A stretch of DNA of 62,000 bases from Adiantum capillus-veneris (GCA_014529385.2 CM043963.1:94688412-94750411); one strand, 5' to 3'. Positions 1-10,815 are shown, counted from the first letter of the stretch. Notes: generated by a model not told the origin, from the sequence alone. Program-made: numbers and translations.

Positions 1-375
1 AGGGGGATCCCACTTGTCAGGTTACTTACGCCTCCGTGGGTTTGCCACCACCGGCTCGTGTACATGTTAGACTCCTTGGTCTGTGTTTCAAGACGGGTTG
101 GATGGAAAGCCCAGAGCGCCAACGTCTCGAGCATGCAGGTGCAAAAATCCCGCCACGAGTGGCGCGCGCTTCGTTCCTCGGCCAGCACGACGGCATCGGT
201 GGGCCAACAAAAGCCTGCTCTTGTCCCGCCGCGCTAGCCCACGCTGACCAGCGCGCCGCATCGAGCGGCGGACCAGCTTGCGCCGTTCAGCATTCGACCG
301 AGGCGCACCCGCGGCCTCCATTCACTTCCCTCCCAGCAATTTCAAGCACTTTTTAACTCTCTTTTTGAAGTCCTC

Positions 376-415
<40 letters not shown>

Positions 416-747
416 TGTCCGTATTTAGCCTTTGATAGAATCTACCACCCACTTAGGGCTGCATTCCCAAACAGCCCGACTTGTCGACGGCGCCTCGTGG
501 AGCGACAGGGTCTGAGCTCGATGGGGTTCTCACCCTCTCCGACGCCCCTTTCCAGGGGACTTGGGACCGGTTTGTCGTTGCAAAGGATGCCTCTCCAGAC
601 TACAGTTCGCACGACGAGGCGCCACGATTTTCAAGTTGGGCTCTTTCCGGTTCGCTCGCCACTACTAGGGAAATCCTCGTTAGTTTCTTTTCCTCCGCTT
701 AGTGATATGCTTAAATTCAGCGGATAGCCTTGCCTGATCTGAGGTCC
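1..747 (-). rRNA. 26S (LSU) rRNA, 5' part, decayed copy
   Basis: The reverse strand reads as the start of a plant nuclear 26S rRNA. It carries the conserved opening (GCTGAATTTAAGCATATCA near 700-720), the TACCGCGAGGGAAAGATGAA block near 375-400, and the GACCCGTCTTGAAACAC block near 90-105. The gene runs off the left edge of the window. Several normally invariant positions are changed, mostly G to A or C to T on the RNA strand, for example near the very start, where the usual CAGGCGGGACTACCC is altered. That pattern fits deamination of a methylated, inactive rDNA copy. Whether it is transcribed cannot be told from sequence. Confidence 0.93.
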
Positions 748-1100
748 GTTCGATCGTCCAGTCGTGGTCGGGGCGGGGTGCACGTCCCCTCCCCTCCCGC
801 TCGCGTTAGCCCTTTCTCGACACACCAGAGCCGGGTCGCGGCGATGCCGCCGCAGAAGCCATCTCCCCCCCGTGGAGCACGCACTCCGGGGGGTCACGTT
901 ATCACCCTTGCGGCGGATTGTCGCACGGTGCCATCGCTACATTTCAGCCGACTGAGGTGGCACGATTGCCCCGCCATCGCCGCCCCCGCGCGAACGCCGG
1001 GGGCAGGCGGGAGGGGGAGGTGCACTCGGACGGCCAGGTTCGCCATGCATCCCATCCGTCCACCCTTTCGGGCGGAGGAGGGGGGCTTGGCGTGGGGGTC
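748..1100 (-). other. ITS2 spacer
   Basis: This is the spacer between the 26S start and the 5.8S 3' end on the reverse strand, about 350 bp and G/C rich with C-runs. It is assigned by position only; I did not fold it to look for the standard four-helix ITS2 structure. Confidence 0.8.
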
Positions 1101-1262
1101 GTGTGGACGCTCAGGAAGGCATGCCCTTGGACGAGCTGCGGGCGCAAGTTGCGTTCAAAGATTCGATGATTCACTGAATTCTGCAATTCACACTACTTTT
1201 CGCATTTCGTTGTGTTCTTTATCATTGCAAGAGCCAAGATATCCGTTGTTGAGAGTTGTTGC
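1101..1262 (-). rRNA. 5.8S rRNA, decayed copy
   Basis: The reverse strand shows the 5.8S landmarks in order: CAACGGATATCTTGGCTCT, GAAATGCG, GTGTGAATTGCAGAAT, GTGAATCATCGAATC, TTTGAACGCAACTTGCGCCC. The length, about 162 nt, is normal for plants. The usually invariant GATGAAGAACG block reads GATAAAGAACA, which are G-to-A changes, and an A replaces a T after GAAATGCGA. Changes at such positions argue that this copy is a pseudogene. CGAATCTTTGAACGCAACTTGCGCCC is closer to ferns and lycophytes than to typical angiosperm 5.8S; that comparison is from memory and is only a hint. Confidence 0.92.
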
Positions 1263-1586
1263 TATGTATTCAATCCTCCGGGAGGGAGGGATCTCAGTCC
1301 ATTTTTGGTTGTTATGTGTGCGCCTCGCAACCCTCGGAGGGGGGGCGAAAGGTTATCAAACGGCCCTGTGCCTCTCAACACGAAGGAGGGGGGACATCCT
1401 CGTGACAAGGGTGGGAGGAAGCACCCCTCCCCCGCATCCCGCCGCGCGGCCGACGGATGGCCCCAGCCCGGGCACCTCACCCACTATTTGTCGGCTCTGG
1501 CACGGGGGCGAGGCGAGGGCGGCCACCCCTCCGGGCGCGGTCCCTCGCGGTACGTCCACGGTTCACGGTATTCGTCGGATGTGTGT
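1263..1586 (-). other. ITS1 spacer
   Basis: Spacer between the 18S 3' end and the 5.8S start on the reverse strand, about 324 bp, G/C rich with several G-runs. Assigned by position. Confidence 0.8.
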
Positions 1587-1587
1587 C

Positions 1588-1624
<37 letters not shown>

Positions 1625-2133
1625 GACGACTTCCCCTTCCTCTAAATGATAAGGCTAAATGAACTTCTCACAACGTCATCGACGGCGAACCGCCAACGTC
1701 GCCGCGATCCGAAAACTTCACCGGACCATTCAATCGGTAGGAGTGACGGGCGGTGTGTACAAAGGGCAAGGACGTAGTCAATGCGAGTTGATGACCTTGC
1801 GCTTACTAGGAATTCCTCGTTGAAGATCAATAATTGCAATGATCTATCCCCATCATGATGAAATTTCAAGAGATTACCCGGGCCTATCAGCCCAGGTGGT
1901 AAACTCGTTGAATTCATCAGTGTAGCGCGCGTGCGGCCCAGAACATCTAAGGGCATCACAGACCTGTTATTATTGCCTCAAACTTCCATGGCCTAGACGG
2001 CCATAGTCCCTCTAAGAAGTTGGCAACGAAGAGGATCCTTCGTGTAACTAGTTAGCAGGCTAAGGTCTCATTCGTTAACCCAACTAAGAACGGCCGTGCA
2101 CCACCACCCATAGAATCAAGAAAGAGCCCTCAA

Positions 2134-2172
<39 letters not shown>

Positions 2173-2264
2173 CAGTGTTGAGTCAAATTAAGCCAAAGGC
2201 TTCACTCCTGGTGGTGCCCTTTCGTCAATTCCTTTAATTTTCAGCCTTACGACCATACTTCCCT

Positions 2265-2298
<34 letters not shown>

Positions 2299-2358
2299 TG
2301 GCGGAGTCATCGAAGTAACATCCGCCAATCCTTAGTCGGCATCGTTTATGGTTGAGAT

Positions 2359-2439
<81 letters not shown>

Positions 2440-2441
2440 CA

Positions 2442-2472
<31 letters not shown>

Positions 2473-2630
2473 TTGACAATGAAATACGAATGCCCCCAAT
2501 TGTCCCTATTAATCATTACTCCGGTCTCGAAGACCAACACAATAGGACCAGAGTCCTATCGCGTTATTCCATGCTAATGTATTCAGAGCATAGACTTGCT
2601 TTGAGCACTCTAATTTTTTCAAAGTAACAT
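1587..2630 (-). rRNA. 18S (SSU) rRNA, 3' part, decayed and truncated
   Basis: The reverse strand ends with the universal 18S 3' terminus (GTAGGTGAACCTGCGGAAG then GATCATTG). Upstream it contains TTGTACACACCGCCCGTC, the GGTCCGGTGAAGTTTTCGG block typical of land plants, AACGAAAGTTGGGGGCTCG and TTTTTGGGTTCCG. Recognisable homology stops at the GTTACTTTGAAAAAATTAG block near 2630, so roughly the first 650 nt of the gene are missing. Near 2080 about 26 nt are lost: TTAGTTGG is followed directly by GTTAACGAATGAG, where the GGAGCGATTTGTCTGGTTAATTCC segment should be. ACGGAAGGGCACC reads ACGAAAGGGCACC. The deletion alone should abolish function. Confidence 0.95.
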
Positions 2631-2635
2631 TCCTT

Positions 2636-2971
2636 CTGGGTGTAGCCTCACCTGTGGGAACAGTCCCGTGGGCTGGATCCCCCCTAGATGCCATAATAGT
2701 ATAATCATGCATAAATTTAGCCAACATATTTTTTAGCTTAGTAAGATAGGTATTCATATTTGTGGCAATGTGTTTATAATGCATTCTGACTTGCTTCTAA
2801 TGCTTTAAATGCTTCTATGTCAACTAATCCATGGTCGTCAGTGAAGTTCGCATCTCTGAGATCATCAACCATGTTGAAGTCATCTGGATTGGAAGCAGGT
2901 TGACGGGAAGGAGAGCCTTGCTCAAAAGAAAAAATATGCGAGGGTGGTATGTCGAATGACATGGTGCACAA
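2636..2971 (-). pseudogene. gag-like frame fused to the rDNA end
   Basis: The frame starting at 2971 on the minus strand encodes MCTMSFDIPPSHIFSFEQG, then an acidic stretch (NPDDFNMVDDLRDANFTDD) and a helical segment ending FKALEASQNAL. After a one-base frame change it continues as KHIATNMNTYLTKLKNMLAKF and then MASRGDPAHGTVPTGEATP before running into the 18S fragment. The content (acidic N-terminus, helical middle) is like an LTR-retroelement gag, but I recognise no named domain. It lies downstream of a minus-strand primer site (3665-3680), as a gag should. No intact start-to-stop frame remains. Confidence 0.45.
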
Positions 2972-3664
2972 TGCAAACTATGGATAAAATTATACCTGAG
3001 TATGTTTTGATGATTAGAATGAACTCTTTCAAACGGCGTGTGTGTGACTTTTGCTTTGCATGCGACCGTCATCTTCCGGGACTTGTTTTTGTAAGAATGC
3101 CTTCGTGTGTGCTTCACAAGAACTCGACATGTTTTCGAGAGCTTTGGTTTATATGTGAATCTTTTTTTGGAGCAAAAAGGAAGTAAAGATGAAACTTTGA
3201 CTTTTGCTACATACATAGTGAAGAGAAAGGGTCTTAAAGAGTTAAAAGTAAAGGGTCTAAACTTTGCCCTGAAGTTTGTAGCTTTCACTTTCCTTTTACT
3301 TCCTTTTTCACCTCAAGTATGTATCTTCTCTTGTTTGTTCCAATCAACAAGGATAATAGCCTAGCTGTTAAGGTGTTTCTTTCTTACCCTCATGGGGTGG
3401 TTCCAACCCTTTTCATGCTAGGGTTTAGAGGACCTTCTTATGCTCAGAGCGTCAGTGTCGTAGAGTTGCCGGTCGAGTTTATCTTGGTCGCTTGTCGTGA
3501 TGGAGCTGTTATTATTGGGCTAGTTTGCAACACTGTCTTCCTTCTTTTGCCGTTGCTTGTGTGCAAAAGCAAGATGCGGCCTCGCTTTTTTGAGCGGACC
3601 ATATATATGGAGATGGGTGCGGCCTGCACATGTAGGCCCGCTTTTCCCTTTCTCCAAAAATAGC
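2972..3664 (-). other. leader or internal region of minus-strand LTR element
   Basis: A 700-bp stretch between the gag-like frame and the primer site, with no convincing coding. Frames on both strands are short and of biased composition. Position suggests the 5' leader of the same element. Confidence 0.35.
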
Positions 3665-3850
3665 TTAGATATCAATGTAAAGGGAGGGTGCCTTGCATGC
3701 TACTAACCTCCCAACCATGCTCTCTTATATAGAGCCCCCCTTGCATGCATGCTTGACAAGTGGTTGGGCCTTGCCCTAGGGGACATTCCGACTAGCCACA
3801 CGGACTGTGTCCATCGTAGGACCCTTGTCCATACAGTTTCATCAGGTGCT
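3665..3850 (-). mobile_element. primer site and short LTR, minus strand
   Basis: The minus strand reads ACATTGATATCTAAGC, a decayed form of the initiator-tRNA primer site TTGGTATCAGAGC, ending near 3665. To its right the minus strand carries an LTR-like segment ending in CA, with a TATA-type promoter motif (GGCTCTATATAAGAGA, near 3722-3738). The layout LTR/CA then primer site matches the better-preserved remnant at 58350. The right boundary is a guess from where gypsy coding begins. Confidence 0.45.
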
Positions 3851-3997
3851 TGTCCAATTAAGAAGTACTTCTTGATATTCACCAGCTCAGGCTCCTAGTC
3901 TTCACTGTCCTTATTCTTTTGTGGTTTGTCTAAGACCACAAACAATTCCGCATCAGCAAACATATCCTGCATTGACGTTGTTTGCTCTAGTGCTATT

Positions 3998-4285
3998 GGG
4001 TGAAAGCATGTTAACCTGTCGCGCTTTTTGTGCTAGTTAGTAGTTTCAAGTTAGCACATCTTCAAAAAGTTGGGCGTCCGGTAAATTTTTTACAAACAAT
4101 ATCAAAATTTGTCGGAGGTTATACATTTGGATTCCTTGTTTCAAGTGCTTTCTATTGATATATCATATGTCATAGATCTTGGAGATGTAGCTGAAGTTAT
4201 TGTACTAGTTAGCATATGTCAAAATTGTGCTAGTTAGCATTGTCCGGGACATGAAAAAGCATGACAGGTTAACACGCTTTCACCC
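3998..4285. mobile_element. 288-bp MITE with ~35-bp inverted ends
   Basis: The left end GGGTGAAAGCATGTTAACCT is mirrored by the right end, whose reverse complement reads GGGTGAAAGCGTGTTAACCT. The match continues into TGTC..GCTTTTT. The element is flanked by TATT on both sides (3994-3997 and 4286-4289), a 4-bp target duplication. Removing it rejoins the gypsy 1 frame between ...SRII and the next residues. The inside has no coding and repeats GTGCTAGTTAG (or GTACTAGTTAG) four times. The superfamily is not certain. Confidence 0.85.
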
Positions 4286-4299
4286 TATTATTCTGGAGA

Positions 4300-4813
4300 G
4301 AACAACCGCCCCCAAAATTTCCTTCTTTGTCTTATGAAAGATTTTAAAATCAACCTCTTGCAGGAGTAGAATCCATCTCATCAGCCTTCCTTAAATAACC
4401 ACTTTATTGATGAAATAGATTAGCGCCTGGTGATCCACATAAAAATGAAATAACTTGACTAGTAAACAATGTCTAAACTTTTGGACTACAAAGACCATTT
4501 CCAATGTTTCATGCTTAGCGGTTGTGTAGCCCTATTCTAGCTTAGAGAATCTATGACTAGCATAATACACATGGAATATCAAATCCCATTGAGGCTGCTT
4601 AAGGATTGGCTCTATAGAAATTTTGGCGTTAAGCTCCTGGAATGCTATCTCACATTGCTCTATCCAGAGAAACTTTGCATCCTTATGAGTCAAATCATAT
4701 AAAGGAATAGCTATTGTAGCAAAGCGCTGGATGAATCTTTTGTAGAAGCTAGCATATCCAAAAAATGAGTTGTCCTTTCTAGTAGATTTTGGAGCATGGG
4801 CCTTTAGAATCAC
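4300..4813 (-). pseudogene. gypsy 1 RNase H and connection region
   Basis: The minus-strand frame 4813-4532 contains SFFGYASFYKRFIQRFATIA, matching the (F)LGxxxxYRRFI block that follows the reverse-transcriptase palm. It is followed by PLYDLTHKDAKFLW and QCEIAFQELNAKI, the start of gypsy RNase H. Beyond a stop, the 4300-4400 region reads GRLMRWILLLQEVDFKIFH and ends AVVLSRII, the usual RNase H end (GRLARW...ADxLSR). Domain order is normal. Stops and the loss of the usual DASxxGxGAVL block show it is dead. Confidence 0.8.
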
Positions 4814-5019
4814 TTCACCTTGTCCTCAACCATTTTAATGCCTTGCTTGCTGATCACATGATCCATCAACTGGCTTTTCTAGACACAAAATATACTCTTG
4901 AATGGATTCAAGAAAATTCTCTTCTCTTTGCATCATTAGAGCACTTGTCTTAAGAGCTGTATATGATGTTTCTCCTCATTTTACATTGTGAAATTGTCAA
5001 CAAAGATTGCCATTTTTTT

Positions 5020-5700
5020 TTAAGGGAAGTTTGCAAAAGTCACCATCATGTAGCGTTGGAATGTAGTCGGAGAATTGCATAAACCAAATGGCATAACCAA
5101 GTACATGAATGCTCCCCACTCGATGTTAAAAGTTGTCTTTTCCTTGTCTTGTATTGCAATCGTTAACTGATTGTACCTACTATAACCATCCATAAAACTG
5201 TACATCTCTTTACCAACACCTTAGTCCAGCATTAAATTTGTGAAAAGTAATGGAAAAGGGTCTTTGTTTGTTTAGGCATTGAGCTTCCTATAATCTACAT
5301 AAATCCTCAATTTCTCATTTTTCTTTGAGACAACAACAATAGACAATAGCCAATTACTACTTTCAGCTTTTGCAATGAGCCCTACCTTCAGCAAATTATC
5401 AATCTCTTCTGTAACTTTGCTTGCATAATTAGGACTCATCTTATATTTATGTATTCTTATGGGTTTTTCATTAGTTATCAAAGGGATTCCATGTTGGCGT
5501 ACAATTGGATCTACCCGCTTTACGTTTGAGTGGTCCCAAGTAAGTACATCCTTGTATTCTTTCGACCATTTTGCCAGCTCTACTTTGAACACCTCTAGAA
5601 GCTGCTTGTTAACTTTCATAGTTTTGGGTTCCTCCTCCGTATCTAGATTCCATTATTTTATTTGTTGACCGTTTGGTATCGACCAACATACTTCTTCTTT
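5020..5700 (-). pseudogene. gypsy 1 reverse transcriptase
   Basis: Two minus-strand frames. The one from 5619 to 5272 carries the entry to the polymerase (EEIDNLLKVGLIAKAESSNW, SIVVVSKKNEKLRIYVDYRKLN). The one from 5205 to 5020 carries the palm start (FMDGYSRYNQLTIA, KTTFNIEWGAFMYLVMPFGL, SPTTFQRYM). The catalytic aspartate of FMDGYS is present. The YxDD box that should follow near 4990 is not readable; a T-run (near 5010) and stops occupy it. FMDGYSRYNQ with PFGLCNSP is diagnostic of Ty3/gypsy. Confidence 0.88.
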
Positions 5701-6149
5701 CCTTAGGTTTGAGACTCCTTTCCTTTTGGCTTCGCTTAGCTGCAACCTCTCCTCTAAACCTGGTTGCAGCCTCTTCCTCTAAGCGTGTCTCATCATCATC
5801 ATTATTATGACCGGCTCCGATTTCTAGTTCCTCTTCAGAACCTTGGCTTTACTTGTCTGGCTCATCTCCAGACTCTTTGGCTGCTCTTCTTAGCCTTGTC
5901 TCCTAGTTGTCTTCTACCTGGTCTAGACTTCAAAACATTGGCATATAAAGAGGACTGCTCATGTGCCTTCTCCACATCTGATAACACCAACTTTAGATCT
6001 ATTTCTGTTTGTAGGAATAATATTCATTGATGCTACCATTCTTCAAATCTTTGTTATGGAATGCTTCTGGCACAATAAAACTGGTTTGGCGTCTACATTG
6101 ACCTGTCTGGAACTTGTCTGGACCTTAATCTGTCTGGATTTATATTGCA

Positions 6150-6800
6150 TTATAATTACGTCACTAGGCCAATCGTGATAGCTCTAACCATTTTTAACCA
6201 TGTTCTACCAAGAAGCATTGAGTATGAGGTTCCCACATCTAGAATTAGGAAACTTGTATTGAATCTAGCCCCTCCAATTCTTATCTTGACGTTTTCCACT
6301 AGTCTTAGTGGCTACATGACCTTCTGATCAGCCATCCTCACTTTGAATAGAGCTTCTTTCACTTCTATTAACCCCAAGGTTTTTGTGGTGGTGTGCTTTG
6401 ACAATACATTCACACCTTCTCCACCCTCGACCACAACGCCAGTGAATGTCTTTTAGGGCTTTTGGGATTTGCATTTCACTTGGCTGGCTGAGACTTGGTC
6501 AGTGTTAATGCCATTTGTTGCTCTGACCTCAACCTTCTAGCTCTTATTCAAATATTTTTTAATGAAGGCTTCACAAGCTGGCAATGCTTTCCATAGTTTT
6601 TCTAGTTCTAGTGGAAGTGTTGATGTTCTTTTACTAAAACGAGCTTGCAACATGGCCATGATTTCATCTTCTTTCATTTTTTGTCTGTCATGACTTCTTG
6701 CTTCCTCCTCTGAACTACTATTTGTTGGATGTTTTGGATGCCATCTAGGCCTTTCCCGTTTTAACTGCCTTTTGGCCCTTATTTTACATATTGGCTTTCT
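6150..6800 (-). pseudogene. gypsy 1 gag end and retropepsin
   Basis: One minus-strand frame can be followed from about 6800 to 6160 with a few stops. It gives a basic stretch (RAKRQLKRERPRWHPKHP), then EDEIMAMLQARFSKRTSTLP, then GVVVEGGEGVNVLS, and then FNTSFLILDVGTSYSMLLGR followed by TWLK. The last is the flap-to-ILGRxWL end of a retroviral-type aspartic protease. The catalytic D(S/T)G triad itself is not obvious. Its position upstream of the reverse transcriptase fits a normal gypsy order. Confidence 0.7.
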
Positions 6801-7206
6801 TCCTTTAGACTTTGATCAGACGAATCACTGAAGGAACCATTTTCATGATTTGTGATATCCTAGATATTCATTCCATCTTTTGTCTAGATTGTCTACTGGT
6901 GCTTTGACATTGTTTGCTATGCTACAATTGTCTGCTTCTCTTCTGCTTTAGGCTTGATCATCTAGATGCACTAAGCCTTTCCCTTATTTACCATTTTGGC
7001 TGGGGTGTCCACTACTCAGGTGCTTTTCTCCTTTTTCAATGACCAGTTGTGCATCTAGTCCTTTGGTAATCTTTTCCTTTTTGGATCCCTCTGGAACACT
7101 TCTGGGTGTTGATCTTCACCTTGAGTGACTCTCGGGACACTAGGCCTTCGCACTTCATGGTGCTGATTGTTATTCCTCAACAATTCCTTGTGTTGGTTCT
7201 TGTTGT
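6801..7206 (-). pseudogene. gypsy 1 gag-like basic region
   Basis: The minus strand near 7206-7055 encodes an Asn/His/Arg-rich stretch (NNNQHHEVRRPSVPRVTQGE then FQRDPKRKRLPKD), consistent with a nucleic-acid-binding gag tail. Further upstream the frame is lost at the boundary with the plus-strand LTR of gypsy 2. No zinc knuckle seen. Tentative. Confidence 0.35.
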
Positions 7207-7313
7207 CAGCCAACAGGAGAGCCACCAAAAAGAGAAAAGATGAAGGTGTGAAAGCAACCGAAGTTGAAGTGAAGAAGCCAAGACCGGACAAAGAAAGTGG
7301 CTCTCTACACATT

Positions 7314-8095
7314 GACTAGTTTTCTTCTATGGCCCAAAGGGCTTGTAAACTATTTTGTAATTATACATAGAAGCCTAGGAAGAGTTAGGTGTACAATCGT
7401 AAGTGCGACATATTTTGCCTTCTTTTGGGCGCCCAAAGTGTGAATGGGGCCACTTCTAAAAACCTAGGTATAAAACACATTTTGTAGAACCTTTTAGGAC
7501 TTTTGATCTTTGGATATTTGTGGTCCTCCTTGAGGGAGAACTTGTAACAGCTTGTTGAGAAGAAGAAGAGCATTAGCTAGCTTTATCATGAGTGCAAAGC
7601 TTAATGTAATGAACAAGAATCTCCTTTCTCCTCTATTCTCTTGCAATCTTTGTGTATAGTCCTATGCTTGAAATGATTTTATCTTGTCATTGTGACTTCT
7701 AATCAGCGTTTTGATTATTGCCTTGTGTTTGGGGGCTTTAATAGACCCATCCTTATTAGTTTTGTCAAGTTTGATCAGTTTTGTCAGTGCACATTTGTAG
7801 TGTCTAAGGTGTTGGTGACTAGCCATTACTATCACTAGAACATATTGCATGGAATTTGCATGTTTAGATAATCATTTGTCACGTCATTGAGAGAGCAAAG
7901 TGAGGTTGAAGTTCATACGATTGTGTGTTGTGCATCATTCGCTAATCTTGTGCAAAGGGAACACTGGTTTGACATCTAGTGTTTAGGGTTCAGTCCCTAG
8001 TGCTGGGTTCACCTTCCTTTGGTATGACATTAATGTTGTGTCCATCTATGTTACAATAGACTTGGAGTCCGGCATTGTGATCAGAAGGTCCAACA
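7314..8095 (+). mobile_element. 5' LTR of Ty3/gypsy element (gypsy 2)
   Basis: The right end is fixed by ...TCCAACA directly before a tRNA primer site at 8096. The left end is uncertain; TGACTAG near 7312 is a candidate. Its last ~240 bp match, on the opposite strand, the sequence at 25373-25600, including CTTGGA..CGGCAT just before the primer site. No coding. Confidence 0.6.
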
Positions 8096-8116
8096 TTTGG
8101 CATCGCTGTCGGGGAA
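8096..8116 (+). promoter_or_regulatory. primer-binding site of gypsy 2
   Basis: TTTGGCATCGCTGTCGGGGA follows the LTR end. It resembles the TTTGGCGCCGTTGCCGGGGA primer site of plant Tat/Athila-type Ty3/gypsy elements, with a few substitutions. Confidence 0.75.
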
Positions 8117-8994
8117 CTAACCCATAACACTCCTTGAAAGATTGGCTCGGTAGAGAGAGTCTACTCTACGCTTAACTCTTCAATCCAAGCTCTTATCTCC
8201 AAACTTTGTACATTATTCATCATCTTGGTGAGTGAGAGTGTTGAAAGCTGAGTCCTTTGAGTGTTTGCAGAGGGATCATTCCTCGAGGTTTCAAGAAAGA
8301 AAGTCGTAGGATTAGATACCGATTGGGCCCAAGGCCGCTAGTTTTGATTTGTTTGTTTTATAATTTATTTTTTGTTTTATTTTTGTACATATCTTTACAT
8401 AGGAGTTAATACAGAGTTTCATTGGTGGAAACGCTGAGGAAAGCACCAAGAAATCAGTCTCAAAAAAGTAGTAAATTGATCAACAAATCTGTATCAAATT
8501 TCAACAATTTACTGTTAAACTTGGCTAAAATAAGTTGATAAAGATTGAAATTGGGCTGTAAAAGGAATAAAAAAGAAGGAAAATCAAGTTGAAAATTTTC
8601 ATCAATTTATTGGGTAAATCGATCTCGGTCCATTTGCACCAATTTATTGAGTTAATTGTTCCACGTAGACAAAGCCCAAATTCCATCGATTTACTGTGTA
8701 AATCGCCCATAATTTATTGAATCGACTAATTTTGTAAGTCAACCATTTATTAAATCGATCATTTTGTAAATCAATTGAATTAGTAAATTGCTCTGATTTA
8801 TTAAATTAGTGATGTTTGTAAATCGGTCTATTTAACAAACTAATCATTTCTTGAGATTTGCAACTTGACAATCAAGTCAACCTCGTACTGTGAATGTATT
8901 TGAGATCGGGCAATAGAAATCAATCAAAACAGAGAGACCCATCATCTGGAGTAAGCGTAAAGTCTAGTGAGGAGAGCGTAGAAACTCTTATCAC
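8117..8994 (+). repeat. gypsy 2 leader with AAATCGATTTA-type degenerate array
   Basis: Untranslated leader between primer site and gag. From about 8460 to 8830 it is a degenerate array built on GTAAATCG / CGATTTAC and AATTTATTGA words, spaced roughly 20-40 bp. The same kind of array, reverse complemented, occurs at 24170-24600 beside another primer site of the same family. So the array belongs to the element and is not random A/T-rich DNA. No coding. Confidence 0.7.
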
Positions 8995-10815
8995 GTGTTA
9001 GAACCTATAGTAGAGGAAGAACCCTTTTCAGACTCTACCTCCAACATGTCAATGGAAGCTCGAGTGTCTGAAACACCAGAATATTCTATGGCCTTTAACA
9101 TGAGACTAGTCTTCACCAAGACCAATGCTCACGATGCTCAACTATACAAGGATCCATTAGATAGATGGGTGGTAAAAGTTGAGGATCATCCTACGGCTTT
9201 TGAGATCGCACCATTTGTAAATTACCAAGGGGAATTGTACATGGGTCAAAACGGAGAGAGGTTTGTTGTGATCAAAGATCCTAAAAATGTGGACAAACGG
9301 GGACAAATCGTAAAGGAAGCTGAGGTTGAGGAGCCACCTTATGGTGACTCAGATGACCCAAATCTTATCATTGTCTTGAAAGCCTGGCAGATGATCCAAA
9401 TATAGTTTTATGTGTGCATGACATGGAGGATATACAAGGTTGTTACTTTGCAAGGAGTCCTGATCATAGTACTATACAAAGAGATAAAATACTTTATGTC
9501 TACTTAGAGGGAATGCTGACCATGCGACCTCAGGCAATCTTTGTGGACAAATTTGAAGTCAAGTACGCCTCAAGAGAGAAGCTAAGTGAGGAACGTTAAG
9601 GAATTTGTAAGTGCACCACCAATGAACTCAACCTTTGAATCAAGAAGAGTAGAGCCATCAGCACGGGAGGTGCCATCAAGGCTTACACCATCATTCAAAG
9701 CCATACCTACACAAGTGACAAAGCCTAGAGGAGAGGTTAGCGGTCACTTTCCAAGGAAAATGTCAGCTGACCATAGGAGAGTGAGACCGACAAACTTCCA
9801 AAAATGGGTGAAGAAATATAGCGGCTCAGGTGATCCCTATGATCATTTGGCAAGCTTCAAACAAGTCGTAACAGCAGAACATGTCAAAGATCTTCATACT
9901 AAGGTTGAAGGATTTGGTTTGACTTTTGAAGGACAAGCGTTGTCTTGGTTCCAAACTGTGAATCTAGTAGAGTATGTACGCTACGAGAAGTTAGAACAAG
10001 AGTTCATAGTAGCTTTTTTGGAAATGGAATTGAAGTATGATGTCTTGTCGCAAATTCACGGGTTCAAACAAAAGACTGATGAGTTAGTGAGGGATGGGGT
10101 GAATCGCTTGCGACAATATTTGGCAAGATGTCTTGAAGAGAAAATCCAATCAAGAACGACTAGTATCAATCTTCTTGGAGGGATTGTTGAATAGGGAATT
10201 GCAAGCAGCATTGTACATGAAACATTACAAGAACTTGAATCAATGCATAAACGATGCGGCTGATTTTGATGACAATTGTGGTACAATGGAGAAGAAAGAA
10301 GGAAAGAGTTATAGTGCCACCTTGAGCAACAATTCAGTTGCGTCACAAGTCAAAGAAATCACAAAGGGAGTGATGAAAAAAATGCAACAAATGTATGGTC
10401 CTCCATGGGCTAGTGAGACTAGGAGAGTTGTTAGACCTTATGTTTGTGGGAATTGTGGTGGTAATTATCCTACAAGCCAGTACCTATCAAGGGCTCCTTG
10501 AGTACCTAGACCTGAAGTTCATCCATAATTATGGTGTGACTTTGATAAGAAATGTTGAAACCACACAAGAGAGGAGTGTTACAATCAGATTAGATATATG
10601 CAAGGAAAAATAATGAGAGGATTGCCACATATGGTGCCAGAAGGTGAAAGATCTTCACCGGTATTAGAGAGGCAACCACCATTACCCAAAACCAATCCAG
10701 TGAGACTAGTAGAACATGAAGACGGCGGAGGTTAATGACGCACTTTAGTGCCGATAACTCCCTATGTTGAGGAGATATCTTATGACCCAAGTGAAGAAAG
10801 ATTGGATTGTTCATG
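8995..10815 (+). pseudogene. gypsy 2 gag, frameshifted
   Basis: Four consecutive frames make one decayed gag. 8995-9405 holds an acidic start and a conserved-looking segment (DRWVVKVEDHPTAFEIAPF). 9414-9599 continues it. 9586-10194 holds the gag core (RPTNFQKWVKKYSGSGDPYD, then FGLTFEGQALSWFQTVN, a retrotransposon-gag signature). 10133-10501 resumes after a frame slip near 10130 (SIFLEGLLNRELQAALYM) and ends with a degenerate knuckle CGNCGGNY. Beyond 10501 the frame resembles a second knuckle (WCDFDKKC..HTREECYNQIRY), then PLPKTNPVRLVEHEDG and EEISYDPSEERL, stopping near 10815. No pol follows; the copia A LTR begins at 11009. Confidence 0.82.

Larger units (their letters stand above)
3851..7206 (-). 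mobile_element. Ty3/gypsy element, broken gag-pol (gypsy 1)
   Basis: On the minus strand, in order from 7206 to 3851, one finds a gag-like basic segment, a retropepsin-like segment, reverse transcriptase, RNase H and the short region that follows it. All are interrupted by stops and shifts. A 288-bp MITE separates the RNase H end from the downstream segment. Integrase is not visible; the element is cut near 3850 by another LTR remnant. LTRs of its own were not identified. Confidence 0.8.

Noticed and set aside
278-1626. Open frames of up to 298 codons on both strands
   Set aside because: They overlap rRNA genes and spacers; G/C-rich rDNA gives spurious frames. No protein features.
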